Source of the DNA: Fonsecaea monophora
Lineage: Eukaryota > Ascomycota > Eurotiomycetes > Chaetothyriales > Herpotrichiellaceae
Direction of reading: 5' to 3'
DNA length: 58,635 nucleotides
Assembly (NCBI RefSeq): GCF_001642475.1
Contig: NW_019174083.1
Span: 1-58,635 of the forward strand
Shown: positions 10,844 to 21,854 of the stretch, in pieces
How positions within the stretch are numbered: position 1 is the stretch's first letter
Layout: every line of letters starts with the position of its first letter
Position numbers and translations under genes: made by a program
The notes under the pieces: model-generated
Database searches by the model: none
The model's input: only the letters and a program-made list of their open reading frames with translations
Told to the model about the DNA's origin: nothing

Positions 10844-12673
10844 ATGAGGGCGAGGCCTGCCATCCGCGTCACTGGATGGGTGTGCAATTCATGTCGTGCC
10901 CGTCAGACCGCGGCAAAGGGGCATTCGCTTGTCCCGAGTCGCAAAGCCTCGACTGCGCCAACCAGTAACGGCAGCACCACGACGCATTCCACCCCAAAAC
11001 GAGGAAAGCTGCCCTCAACACCAGCTCGAACTCGGTTCGCTCCCTCTCCCACGGGCAATCTTCACCTAGGCTCCATCCGTACTGCGTTGTTCAATTACCT
11101 CCTTGCTCGAGCGACGAACGGCCAGTTCCTTCTTCGAATCGAGGACACCGATGCAAAGAGGACGATACCCGGTGCAGAGGACCAGTTGTACAGAGATCTG
11201 AGGTGGGCTGGGCTGCAATGGGACGAAGGCCCTGAAGTAGGAGGACCTTACGGCCCATATCGACAGTCTGAACGACTCGAGCTGTACAAGACACACATCA
11301 AGAGCCTGTTACAGACGGGACAGGCATACCGCTGCTTCTGCACGTCGGACCGTCTCGATGATCTCAATCGCCGCCGCCACGAAAAGGGATTGAGTTTGGG
11401 GTATGACAGGAAATGCCTGAACAGCCTCTCCCCGTCTCAGGCGGAAGAGAAAGCCCACCGCGGTGAAGCGCATGTTATCCGTTTCCTGTCTCCGCCCGAG
11501 TGGCCTCGCTATAATGACCTCGTCTACGGCAAGTCCCAAGGCCACGGGGCCGAAAAGACCAAACGATTGCTCGTGGACGAACCGGTATACGAGGATGCGA
11601 TTCTGATGAAATCCGATGGCTTCCCCACTTACCATTGGGCAAATGTTTGCGATGACCATGAAATGCACATCACTCACGTCGTCCGGGGGTCCGAATGGAT
11701 GGCTTCGACACCACTGCATGTCGCGCTCTATAACTCCCTCGACTGGACGCCTCCAGCTTACGCCCACGTCCCACTGCTGGTCGACGCCAACAAGCAAAAG
11801 CTCAGCAAGAGGAACTTCAACTCTGACATCTCACGATTCCGCGACCAAGGTATATTTCCGGAGGCCCTCGTCAATTTCGCGGCGCTTTTGGGCTGGTCTC
11901 ACACCCAGAAACGGGACGTCATGGACCTCGCCCAACTCGAATCCCTTTTTGATCTGAAAATCACAAAGGGGAACACCATTGTCTCGCTGGATAAATTGAA
12001 CTTTTTGCAGGAACAACATGCTCGCCGCCGAGTGCTAGCTGGAGGAGAAGAATTTGAGCAAATGATTCGCGATGTGGCCGTCTCTGTTTTGGACAAGTAC
12101 GGCGCTGGGAGAATCATGCAGTTTCTAGCCTCTGGTTCCCAGAAAAGGCAGCTAAGAGATGTGCTCGCCCAGTTGTTGAAGGTCGAATCTCTACACTACC
12201 GCTCCCCATCTCAATTCGCCGAACAGTGCGCCTTGTTCTTCGAGCCTGTGTCCCTGAAAAACGACTTGGAAGTCAGTGACGTCGGGCTCCTCCATCCGCT
12301 CCGCGTCGCAGCATCAACGCTGGCTTTGATCCCCGAAGAGTCGTGGACCCGGGACACGCACCTCTCGCACCTCCGTTCCCTCGAAGCGAGCGGACCCGAC
12401 GAGTCCGTCGACGCGCGGACCTGGAAACGGGAGCTGTACCACTACCTCCGCTGGGCATTGCTGGGCGGCAGACAAGGGCCCGGCATCGCCGAGACACTGG
12501 AGATCCTGGGGCGGGGGACGTGTATCGCGAGAATCCAAGACGCGAATCTACGGGCTCGAGAGTTCGAGTCCGTCACGACCAAGCCCGTCGTCCAGGCTCA
12601 AGGGTGGAAAGGCGATGTCGACGGCAAGAGACGAGTCGACAAGGAGTGGAAAGCATATGCGCTGCGTCCGTAA
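10844..12673 (+). CDS. mse1: Glutamyl-tRNA synthetase, mitochondrial
   Basis: 609 residues, no intron. The start is the ATG of MRARPAIRVTGW. The N-terminus is rich in Arg, Ser and Thr with few acidic residues, as expected of a mitochondrial targeting peptide. Catalytic class I signatures are present: RFAPSPTGNLHLGS contains the HIGH-box equivalent HLGS, and KLSKRNF is the KMSKS loop. RIEDTDAKR and the ERLELY region are typical of the discriminating bacterial-type GluRS. The enzyme charges tRNA-Glu with glutamate for organelle protein synthesis. In many mitochondria a non-discriminating GluRS also makes Glu-tRNA-Gln for an amidotransferase; which type this is cannot be told by eye. The anticodon-binding C-terminal part is complete, ending before a 3' region rich in AT repeats. 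Confidence 0.93.
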   Translation: MRARPAIRVTGWVCNSCRARQTAAKGHSLVPSRKASTAPTSNGSTTTHSTPKRGKLPSTPARTRFAPSPTGNLHLGSIRTALFNYLLARATNGQFLLRIEDTDAKRTIPGAEDQLYRDLRWAGLQWDEGPEVGGPYGPYRQSERLELYKTHIKSLLQTGQAYRCFCTSDRLDDLNRRRHEKGLSLGYDRKCLNSLSPSQAEEKAHRGEAHVIRFLSPPEWPRYNDLVYGKSQGHGAEKTKRLLVDEPVYEDAILMKSDGFPTYHWANVCDDHEMHITHVVRGSEWMASTPLHVALYNSLDWTPPAYAHVPLLVDANKQKLSKRNFNSDISRFRDQGIFPEALVNFAALLGWSHTQKRDVMDLAQLESLFDLKITKGNTIVSLDKLNFLQEQHARRRVLAGGEEFEQMIRDVAVSVLDKYGAGRIMQFLASGSQKRQLRDVLAQLLKVESLHYRSPSQFAEQCALFFEPVSLKNDLEVSDVGLLHPLRVAASTLALIPEESWTRDTHLSHLRSLEASGPDESVDARTWKRELYHYLRWALLGGRQGPGIAETLEILGRGTCIARIQDANLRAREFESVTTKPVVQAQGWKGDVDGKRRVDKEWKAYALRP

Positions 12674-13292
12674 GAGGGGAGAGAGAGAGGGATATATATA
12701 ATACTAATCGATCGACTCCTCTCATTTTCCCGTGTCTTGATGTTTTACGTGTCCCTTCTCGTAGTTTCATGCTCGACCTATCCTATGCCTTGGTCCATTT
12801 TATGCCTGTCGTTGTAGGATGTAGGAAGCTGGAATATGTATGTATGTATGGACATACTTCACATTCCCTCCACGCAAAAGAGTATGGGCAGTACCCGTCC
12901 CCGTCAGGGGGCGTGCGAAAGTTACCAGGTAGTCTTTACTTGTACTTGTACTTGTACTTGTAGTTCAATATCCCTCTGTCCGTGTCATGGATGTCCTGTA
13001 TACGAGCCCAGGTGGGATTTGGGATATACGGTACATCGAGGAAGAGAATCAGGAGAGGAGCAAGGAAAGAAGAAAGGCAGTCAGTAAGTCGTCATTTGGT
13101 AAGAAATCTTTTTTTTTTCCCTTTTTTCTTTTTCCGTGATTTTCCATCGCGTGCTGAGGCTGTCCCCTCTCAACCCAGATTGCCGAGTACGCGCAGCCAG
13201 CATGCACGGACCGTAGCAGATACTTCAAGTCTCTTTGTAGGGTATGCACACCACCTCGGACCACGGACCGCGGCGCACTTCCACCAGTAAAT
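12674..13292. other. Convergent 3' region with microsatellites
   Basis: Contains (TATG)4 at 12835-12850, (ACTTGT)4 at 12938-12961 and pyrimidine runs near 13107-13135. No gene is supported. It separates the ends of mse1 and sec13. Confidence 0.6.
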
Positions 13293-14694
13293 CTACTCAG
13301 TCACCTCCCTGACCATCTCCCAGTTCCCTTTCAGATCCTCCTTCCAGAGAGTGACCTTGTTGTCACCGCCCGAGACGGCGAGCACATTGCCGCTCAGACT
13401 CCAGCTCACGCGCCAGGTGACGGCGTCAAACTCCAACGTCTTGGCCAGGGTCCAGTCGCCCACGTTGCCGGGCCCGGAGTTCATGTTGGTGCAGGTCCAG
13501 ATCTTGACCGTCTTGTCCTGGCTCGCGCTGGCGATATACGACTTGCTGAGCAGGGTGGGCGACCAGGCGACGTCGCGGACCCAGTCGCCGTGGCCGTTGG
13601 GCAGGACCAGCACGTTCTCGTACGTGCCGCTCTGCGGGTTCAACTCCCACAACTTGACGTTGTTGTCGCTCCCGCCCGTGACGAACCGCTTGACCAGCCC
13701 ACCGCCACCGCCCGCCGCGGCGGTGCCGGGGTCTTTCCGCGTGATGGCGCCCGGCGGGGCAGACGGCGCCCAGCTCACCGCGTTCACGCCCATGGGGTGC
13801 GCTGGGAAGATGATGTGGCCCCACTGGTTGTCGCGGAACTCGAGCACCGACACGTTGCCGTCCGACGAGGCACACGCCAGCAGACAGCCCAGGTCCGGTG
13901 GTGCCCAGGAGACCATGTTGACCGAGGCGGTGTGGAATGTGCTCGTGAAGACCAGGGTCCATGACGACTGTGACTGTTGGCCCGGCTGGGACTGTTGTGA
14001 GGGCGTTTCGCGGTAGATGTGCACGCGGCCATCGTACGACGACGAGGCCAGTAGAGTGCCGAACTTTGGATGCGCCCATGACACGCACCAGACCGCGCCT
14101 TCGTGGCTGTAATGCGCCATCGAAAAAAACAAACTCTTTGTTAGTGTATGCCAACAAAAACCTCAAGGCCAATGTGTGACAGAAGGGTGTGGGGGAGGGG
14201 GCTCACCCTTTCAGCGTCTCCGTTAACCGGTGTTGGTCGCCTTCAATCTCAAAGATCTTGATAGTCTTGTCGCTCGAACAAGTCGCGAGTCGTCGGCCAT
14301 AATAGTCGAGGACCGCATCGTGCTGTCAACCACCGTATCCCGTCAGCCGGCCACTCTCTTTCCTCAATCGCGGAACCCAATCTCTTGAAGCCGTAGAAAC
14401 AATCATTCAAAGTATATTGTAGAATCCATCGTGGGTGTGGACAAGGGAATGGCAGAGCAACGTACAATCATATCATCGTGGCCCGAGTTCGCAATGACCT
14501 GCGCCTGTTTCATTGCGCACAAGTTAGTTACTTCACTTTAGCCATGGCAATTTCTCGCGACGTCAAGACTCGGAGAACCACCAACTAGGCAGAGGGAGAG
14601 TTGTATGTCCAGCGAGGAACCCCAGGCTGTGTGTTCACTCAATTGCGTAGTCTGCGGCAAGGGACGAAAAAGGGCACCAAAAGAAACATACCAT
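13293..14694 (-). CDS. sec13: COPII coat / nuclear pore WD40 protein Sec13
   Basis: Preferred model: exons 14694-14692 (ATG alone), 14504-14466, 14322-14207 and 14106-13293, giving 323 residues; every junction has GT/AG and the frame closes. The peptide then starts M|AQVIANSGHDDMI|HDAVLDYYGRR, with CSSDKTIKIFEIEG and KGHEGAVWC following, which matches the first blade of Sec13. Later blades include WAHPKFGTLLASSSYDG, HGDWVRDVAWSPTLL, SASQDKTVKIW and SLSGNVLAVSGGDNKVTLW. A loop rich in Gly and Ala (about residues 185-200) is an insertion between blades. Sec13 pairs with Sec31 in the COPII outer coat for ER export, and with the Nup84-type subcomplex at the nuclear pore. The alternative start is the in-frame ATG at 14513, giving MKQAQVIAN without the first intron. 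Confidence 0.9.
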
Positions 14695-15447
14695 TTCCAC
14701 GTCAACTGCGTCTGGACAGGTACTCGGGGAATATGTAGGTGGGTAAATGAAGGGAGAAAAGTGTGACGGCACAAGAGGAAAACACTACCGCATATCGGGA
14801 CGGATGTGACAGATGTAAGCACGGAGAATGGAGGGAACACGTCGAAGACTCGTAAATGGGTGGAGGATGGTGTTTGCGCGACTTGACAAGTTTCGTGATC
14901 TGGCAACTATTTCGCTGCTGGAGTCCAGATGCGCAGTTCAGCCTCGTGTGCTCCGTGCATCTCTGATCCGCCATCTTATCTTATCGGACGAGGCTGCGCC
15001 GTTGTGACAGTCATCGCGTACAAAGACACCCACTAATACTACATGTTGACTGTGTAAGTTGTTCAGTACCTCATTCGGCCACAAAAGTCTCATTCTTCTT
15101 GTTTGATGTAATAGCCATCAGACAAGACACTATATGCCGCCCAAATAGAGGCATCCTTCTGGAAAATCTGGGGTAGTTCTACATTCCATTCCGGCACATT
15201 GCATATGCAACCAAAGACTGGCTGATATATTCGCGCCTCGCAGTCCCCGTCCGATCATTTCAAAAACCGTAATGCCCCGATGCATGTAGCCTGACCAGCT
15301 CTTCCTTTTTCTGACCAGAGATCCCACCCACTCCTGAACAGCTCCAGAATATAATGCACAAGCACCGCGAGGACTCAATCGAGGCTCACGAAAGACGAGA
15401 AAGAGTAAGGACGTTCCGTTTCAAACCCGCACAGACAACAAACTCGA
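14695..15447. other. Intergenic between sfh1 and sec13
   Basis: Carries the sfh1 3' flank and the sec13 promoter. Only short unsupported ORFs occur. Confidence 0.55.
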
Positions 15448-17472
15448 CTACCTGCCGAGTGGTAAGGTATGCCGGTGCAATCCCTCATTCCACACAGGCA
15501 GCTTCTTGTCTCGCTCGTAGACCAACCCGCAACTGTTGCATAGTGTCTGCTCGAACATCACCAGTCAGCATCGTCAAATCTCAAAGGGGTTCAGGAGTCG
15601 CAATCACAAGTTGGAAAGACAGAGGCAGAAGCAAAAGGGAAACAGGAGGGGACTCACTCTAGGACCCATAGGTCCATCCCGAACAGCCCAGACGGCGCTG
15701 CCCCAAATGAGACAATGTTTACACCGCCAATTCTGCCTCTCGTATTCCTGCAGTCGATTGCCTTCGCCTCCCCAGCCAGCACCAGCAGAGCTTCCAGTAG
15801 CATCCGGGGTCTGTGCCTTTGCCACGGGAGAGAGCGATCGGAACCGCCGCTTCTTCTTGCTTCTTTCTCCACGTCCCATGAGGGGAGTGTCCTCTCCTGT
15901 CCCGGCGCTCCCAATGGTGGTGTAGTCAAAGTAACTTCCTCGTTGCTGTGCTTCCTGTTCTCGAGCAGAGGGCACCATCCCAGCTGTGGAGCTGAATTTG
16001 GCAGTCTCTCTCCGCAATCTCCTCAGTTGACGTTCACGATCACCCTCTCTCTTCTCGAGCTCTTCTTTACTCAGAGCCTCGAATTTAGGCTCCCATTCGG
16101 CGCCAAAATCGTCAATGTCGTATCTCCACCCGGCACCTTCTTCGCCTCGGACGGCTTGGTTGTCGATTTCTCCGCTTAAATGGTTCCCACCGATCATGAC
16201 CATGCCGCCTTCGCACGCCTCCTTCTTCAGTCGCAACACTGCTTCGTAGATCGCATGAGTGATGGCCATAACCCATTCGCCGCCCAATCCCATGTCTGCG
16301 CAAGTCTGTCTTGCAAATGCCTCTGCAGCACCCGGTGGATGTAACAATGACCATTCGAATTTGTCTTGGTAAAGTTTCGAGGAGAGGTAGATTGAGAGCG
16401 TAATTATGCAGCGGTACGTGTCGTCCGGATTAAGAAATGGATCTTCAGAGTCATCCTGCTGCTCAATCAGGGGTTCTGGTGGTAGCGGAGAAGCGACTGC
16501 TGTTATAGAAGCGCCGTTGGTCAATGTAATAGGATGAGGTGTTGAAATGGCGGGAGTTCCCGGTGTCGTAGAGGTTGGACGCGAGATGGAAGCCCCCAGG
16601 TGCGCCCGGGGTGTGCCGCCACGAGAGCTTCCATTGACAAAAGCTGACGGTGTTGGAGCAGGGTTGGTGTCAGGCATTTGCGATCTCTTCTGCTGAGTGT
16701 GAAAGAGAGGATGCATGGCAACACCCGCGTAATCCTCCAGTTGGGTCCGTATTTGCTGACTGACGTTCATGGCAAGGCCCGTTTGGTTCGGCAAGTCCAA
16801 TTCGCGGACGAAACACTGCGCGAAGTCATCCGGAGTGAGCAGATTCTCGTGGAGATTCCACAGAAAAATGTCCCGTATCTTGTAGCCCGGCAAAGGTTCA
16901 GGTTTCTTGAACATTGGGAGAGAAGGGTTGACTCCGATGTCCCCTGTGCGTGGCAGGGGGAAAGGCGCTTCAGGCTGGTAGGGAGGTACATCGAGATCGA
17001 TACGTATCGGTATAAGGGTGAGTGGGAGTTGCGACTGGATGTGTGCCTGGGCATCGGTCCTGTTCGACACAACAAAACTTGGTCAATAACACTACAGTGA
17101 GATTTCAACAGGTCGAGGGGGCAGCACTAACGTGGGCCTCACGGTCCTCCTGATTATCCAATCCCGATAAATGGGCTGCACATCGACAGGCTCGTGTATT
17201 TCCTTTCCCACCTTTTCATGCTGCGGTTCCTTTTTCTCGAGCTCTTCCCGTCGTAGCGATCGCAGTCCGGTCGGTCGCCGGGGCCCCTCGCTGTCTTCAA
17301 AGTCGTCCTCATCGTAGGCATCATCTGCGTAGTTGATTATGGTTGTCCCTCGTTTGGTGGTGCGACCGCCGGGCACGACATTTTGGGTCTGGAGAACGGG
17401 CTGGAGGAGGGTGTTGGTGTACTGGCGAATTCGTGGGGGATAGCTGGTCACATATGCTTGCGCGGGCGCCAT
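15448..17472 (-). CDS. sfh1: SNF5-family chromatin remodelling subunit (RSC Sfh1-type) with GATA-like finger
   Basis: Three exons, 17472-17132, 17059-15658 and 15546-15448 (introns of 72 and 111 bp), 613 residues. The N-terminus MAPAQAYVTSYPPRIRQYTN, the TTKRGTTIINYADD segment and RRPTGLRSLRREE are typical of fungal Sfh1 proteins. The SNF5 homology region follows: PLTLIPIRIDLDV, then PGYKIRDIFLWNLHENLLTPDDFA, and a second copy around YLSSKLYQDKFEW with the Arg/Lys-rich helix. Exon 2 ends in CKHCLIWGSAVWAVRDGPMG and the last exon opens with TLCNSCGLVYERDKK, so splicing builds a C-x2-C...C-x2-C GATA-type zinc finger. Sfh1 is a core subunit of the RSC nucleosome-remodelling complex. An upstream in-frame ATG at 17508 is less likely. 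A further exon beyond the TAG at 15450-15448 cannot be ruled out. Confidence 0.86.
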
Positions 17473-17841
17473 GGTGCATCGCGGTTGGCTGGACGAGTGA
17501 TACAACACTATGACATGGTCGACAGCGACAAGGCTTGGAAAGAAACGACTCCACGCACCACGCCCGTCAGAAGGGTATCAAGGGAATTGGCCAAAGCGTG
17601 TCGCAATGCGCTGCAGTAACGGGCGACTTGAAGAAATGTTCGCAGTCGCGACTTTCGATCCCTTCCGAGACGGGTCTAGTGCCAAGCCAAGGGACTCCCC
17701 GGTAGTCCCAAGACACTAATCCGATATTGGAAAGAGCTTAAATTGGAAAGTATTCGACGATACCTCCTCAATCACCAGTTCGCAGAGGGTCACATCAAGA
17801 TGAGATGATGCCCTAGAAATTGTCCACTTTGGATCATATGT

Positions 17842-18225
17842 TCAACCCTCACCATGAAGGTGCTTCCTCGAGCCCTTGGCCTGAAAGGCCTTTATGAGGT
17901 CGCGCTTTGATAACCCTGGTTTCGTGGAGACAGCCTCCCCATTGACCACATCCTTGCCAGAGCCCAACTGACAAACCGGCAACTGTTGAAGCATGTTTCT
18001 TGTCCGGCTTTCGGATTGCTTAGATCTTTGTAATTTTTCTTGGGCTAGCTCAGATATTGTGTCCGCCATCGTGAAACATGCGGGGAACTGTTCGTGCCCT
18101 TGACCTTGGAATCGTCCTTTCTCCCACTGAATACGTCGCTTTTCCCACTCAATAGTCCGAGTATTTTTACCCGCCTGCCCGAGATGATATCCTGCAGTCT
18201 TCACCGCAAGTCCCATAGTTAGCAT
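17842..18225 (-). CDS. Small hypothetical protein (doubtful)
   Basis: An ATG-started frame of 127 codons, basic, with a helical Trp/Arg-rich stretch (TRTIEWEKRRIQWEK) and a second Met (MADTISELAQEKLQR) that may be the real start at about residue 53. I recognise no domain. It stands alone upstream of sfh1 on the same strand with no visible splice partners. The helical, charged composition is more protein-like than the neighbouring shadows, but evidence for expression is lacking. Confidence 0.35.
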   Translation of the reverse strand: MLTMGLAVKTAGYHLGQAGKNTRTIEWEKRRIQWEKGRFQGQGHEQFPACFTMADTISELAQEKLQRSKQSESRTRNMLQQLPVCQLGSGKDVVNGEAVSTKPGLSKRDLIKAFQAKGSRKHLHGEG

Positions 18226-19349
18226 CCGGCGAAAGTGGAGGAGCGGATGAAATGCTCCGTCCTGTCCACTGTGAACAAGCGATAGGAAAGCGCAAGTACC
18301 TCGTATATTGTCGAGGCTCGATTCCTGGCCTCATTGATTGAGCCCAAGCTCAAGTGTTGTACGAGGTACAAATTGTAATCTCCTCGTAAAACTAGCTCTC
18401 TCTGTTGGACCCCTTGTACCTATTTCGCCAAGCTAGAGCCCTTAAATCACCCTCAGCCTTGCATGGGCATGTCCGCCCCACTTTTAATCCCAGACAAGGC
18501 TGAAGTGATATATAGACAAAGGCACCCAGCATACTCACTCTCAGTACCAACGAGAAATTCACTCACCACCAAGGCCCCCACTCCGAAGAAAATAATCATC
18601 AATATCATTTATTCCCTCGTAATTTCCTGCAACATAGCCCCCCCACCAAGTGAAAAATCACACACCAAAAAAAAAAAAAAAAAACTTGAAGTTCGAACAG
18701 CACTTGGAGACCCCTACAACTTCGAGTTCGGGGGGGCTATTGTTAACAATATTGGGAAAAGGTCTAGTGGGTTAGGTGGGAGGGGCCTTCTAAAGGGGAT
18801 TCATGAGCTTGCTGTAGGGGTCTTGCACATGATTCTCCTGTCCCAGAGTACCTCGTGGCTGTTGTAAGATTGCTCGATTTAACCCTCTCCACCGGGGAGA
18901 GGATAGGAGCCGCAACACCTGCGAGGGAAATGGGAGAAGGTATACTAGAAGCCGCCGGAGCCAACTTTACCTTTTTGCTGCTGGATGGGAATCAACAAGG
19001 AAGGTCCAAAGAGAAAAGTTCACTGTCCAAGTCTCGCCCATGGAGAAACATGTACATATTTTTTTATTACCCCAAGTTACAAATGAACAAACGTGGGATC
19101 CTTCTTCACCAAGCTAACGGCACTAGGTGATTGTGACTGGAGGTAAGAAGAAACCCAAATATTGGCTGTATGGAGCCTCACCCAGCTACTTATGGGCAAA
19201 CCTTAGCTGTGCAGGCAATGTCGCGACAATCACCCGTTTCATACTCCCAAAGGCCCTAACACATGGATATTCCGAAACCGAACTTCTTTTTCTCCTGATC
19301 GCTCAATGCAAAACGCCAACACGGCAACGAAAGAATGACTGCGCTCCTG
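18226..19349. other. Non-coding interval with A18 tract and nested inverted repeats
   Basis: No supported gene in 1.1 kb. It contains an A18 run (18667-18684), several overlapping inverted repeats at 18631-18822 (listed separately), a perfect 12-bp palindrome ATTGTTAACAAT (18739-18750) and a short hairpin CCTCTCC...GGAGAGG near 18884-18902. Confidence 0.5.
18631..18822. repeat. Nested and competing inverted repeats
   Basis: ATAGCCCCCCC (18634-18644) is the perfect complement of GGGGGGGCTAT (18730-18740). Inside it CCAAGTG (18646-18652) pairs with CACTTGG (18701-18707), and AACTTGAAGTT pairs, with one mismatch, with AACTTCGAGTT (18718-18728). A competing arm AGACCCCTACA (18708-18718) pairs with TGTAGGGGTCT (18812-18822). 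Origin unknown: it may be a decayed mobile element or a structured RNA. Confidence 0.55.
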
Positions 19350-21433
19350 TCATCGAAGGCCAATCACGCTCTGAACAGGATGTCAGCACAACGGTATATT
19401 GACACAACAAAGGGGTAACTCACCATTTCGAGGGTCCACACTCTTCGAATCCATACCTTCAACTTGCCCTCAACCCCATCCACATCAGTCAGCTCAACAC
19501 CCTCCCACCAACATCTCCGAGCCGGTTTTCGCCAAAACAGGAGGAGTTTTTGAGCCATGCCCACAGCATTGCTCCCGGCCAAATCCCCTTTGATATCAGT
19601 CCGTAGCCGCGCGAGAGCCAGGCTGCAGATAACGGCCTTGTTTGGTTCTCCAGCTCGATGACCCCAGGCATCATCGTGATTAAAACCGCTGTATGTGTCA
19701 GCATCTCCATCTGAGCTGATCGGTTTGTGGAACATACCCAGCGGTCAGCATTTCAATCAAATGTTGCTCTGTCGTGCCAGCTTCTTCACTCCGCTTAAGG
19801 CCAGAGAAGATTCCGTCTTGTTTGAGTAAGGATTTACCAGCGGCCCGTTTGATCTCTGTCATTTCCGGCTGCTCAATGTCTGGACGAGGAGGAATGACGT
19901 AAAAGTCAAGATCTTCTCTCAAGACTATGATTCCCGCTCGGTCCTGAAGCATGTCCTTGGTCGAACCCTGTAAGGGTTCAATCGAGATGGGGTCATGTTC
20001 TGGTGGTGTTGTTGGGGAGGGAGACGTGGAGGGTATTGATTGAGCCACATCTCGGAAGAAATTTAACATATACTGAAGGGAGGCTGGGTCATACTGTGAA
20101 GAATAGGTTACATCTCCGATATAGATACAAGGATTGCTAAGAACAACAATGGGATGGGGGCTTTGATTGGGACGTACGTCAACCGGGTAGACATCGCCTT
20201 CGTGAAACGAGTTCATGTGGCCATCCGGGAGAAGGCCATTGGGGAATAATGATAGCAGCACAAACTCGGGCAGCGTCAACAATTCATCACGGGAAAGGGT
20301 GAAATGCGTTCCCCTGAGGTACAGTCAGCTTTCTGTCTGCTGGCTTTCAGTGTGAGCCAAGGAAACAAACCTCAAGTCCAATGTGATGTGTTCATCAGCT
20401 GCGGCCTCGCCTGCTACACACCCATCGTGTCAGTCTTCATCACTTCCCCCCAAGAGCATCGCCACTCACCTCCTAAAGTGTTGATTGGTGGGCCTGTTTG
20501 CTGAACCTGTGTGATGATGCTGGCCGCACCACCCGCTGCCGCCATGAGGTATGAGAACGAGTCTAACGGACTAGAACCTTCGGTATAAGGTGGCGGCGGC
20601 TCTCCGTCGTCAACAGCCTTGCCGGAAGAAGACTGAGCTTTTGTGTCTTGTGGGAGGGCAGCTTTTGTCTCGCGCTCAGCCTTAGACCCGGGTTCGTCTT
20701 CGGCGAGAGCCTCCTCGAAGGAGGGTGCCGGGGCAGAGGCTAAGAGCGAGTCGCAATGAGTCTCGGTGACAGTGGCTCTGATGCGGTCGAGCTCGGCCTC
20801 GGATGGAAAGTAGAGGGAGGAGAAGGGAGGTGGTCGTGGGGAGGGAGGACTCGAGGATGACGCTGCGGACCTGGGAGAATGTGGCGGCGGTGCAATGTAT
20901 ATCTTGTCCTCGTTTTCAGTGTCGTCGTTGTCGAAGGAGTGGTTGAATCTCGACAACGCCGTGATGGGCGAGTCTCCTCGATCAAAGACCGGAGGTGACA
21001 AGGTGACTGATTGGGCGCCGCGAGTGCGCAGCAAGTAATCAAACAACCAATGTGGAAGTCGTGTCGAGTATTGTTTAAACGAGGCAACGCGCAACGACAG
21101 AATCGGCACTGAGTAAGGGGAGTCGATCTTTTTATCTTGACAGAGGTCCTGCGAACGTAGCGATCGCGAGGAGGAATGTTGATTAAGGATGAGAAGGGTG
21201 GTGGAACATTGGATTGAGTCACGTTGAGCTGGACATTGGGCGTTTGGGATACTGGTATTGTGCAGAGTTGCAGCAGAGGTGCGAAGTTGGATCACGATGG
21301 GCCAGGTTGAGAGAAACGGGCCAGGTTTAGTGGCTTCCCCGTTATTTTGCACGGCTGCTGCAGGTGGAAGTTGCCCGTTGGTGTGGCTTATAAGCGCCTT
21401 ACGGGCGTCCAAACAACCCTGAACACCAACCAC
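19350..21433 (-). CDS. Whi2-like BTB/POZ-type stress regulator
   Basis: Five exons: 21433-20470, 20410-20371, 20313-19738, 19688-19424 and 19370-19350; introns are 49 to 60 bp and the frame closes to 621 residues. After a disordered Pro/Ser-rich N-terminus the conserved part reads SPLDSFSYLMAAAGG, ADEHITLDLRGTHFTLSRDE, LPEFVLLSLFPNGLLPDGHM and YDPASLQYMLNFFR, a BTB/T1-like fold. IIVLREDLDFYVIPP follows, then the C-terminal domain with NKAVICSLALARLRTDIKGD and the end WTLEM|SVIGLR, whose last six residues come from a 21-nt exon. Fungal proteins of this form are annotated as Whi2-like phosphatase activators. Whi2 works with the phosphatase Psr1 in the general stress response and nutrient signalling in yeast. 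The N-terminal start is uncertain: the frame has no internal ATG before the conserved part, so an upstream exon may replace the first 100 or so residues. Confidence 0.72.
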
Positions 21434-21854
21434 CTTTTACCTTGCTGGGCTCCCAAGGGCACCTCCCCCCTTAAGCTGCCGCACGACTGGGACATTTTCA
21501 CTGGTCCCGCCGCCTCCGCTCTGCCCATCTTTAGTACCTGACGGGCCGCCACGCCTTTCCCTTGCTGTTAAAACGGGCCCCGGAGCATGGGGCTCCTCGC
21601 CTGTACCGATTTTGGGAGAATGGTAAGACCTGCGTTAGATTGTACTTGCAGTTAGGATAAAATAGATATTATATCTTAAGCATGGCCCAGGATAGCTATA
21701 GATGGCTTCTTGCTCCCTCCTTCAAGCCCTGGACGCCAACTGCACCCCCCGCCTGCTCCCTAAATACTCGTAGAATTTGCGTTGCCCTCACTCTACCACG
21801 CATGCACCATCTCCCTCCACGGCTACCACAACTACACGTACCTAACCATCACCG
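21434..21854. other. Intergenic
   Basis: Probable 5' flank of the Whi2-like gene and 3' flank of the small ORF. It includes a short hairpin around 21575-21600 (GGAGC...GCTCC). No gene is supported. Confidence 0.5.

Noticed and set aside
18463..18867. 135-codon plus ORF through the A18 tract
   Set aside because: It runs through a homopolymer and the inverted-repeat arms and encodes a poly-Lys stretch, so it looks like non-coding sequence.
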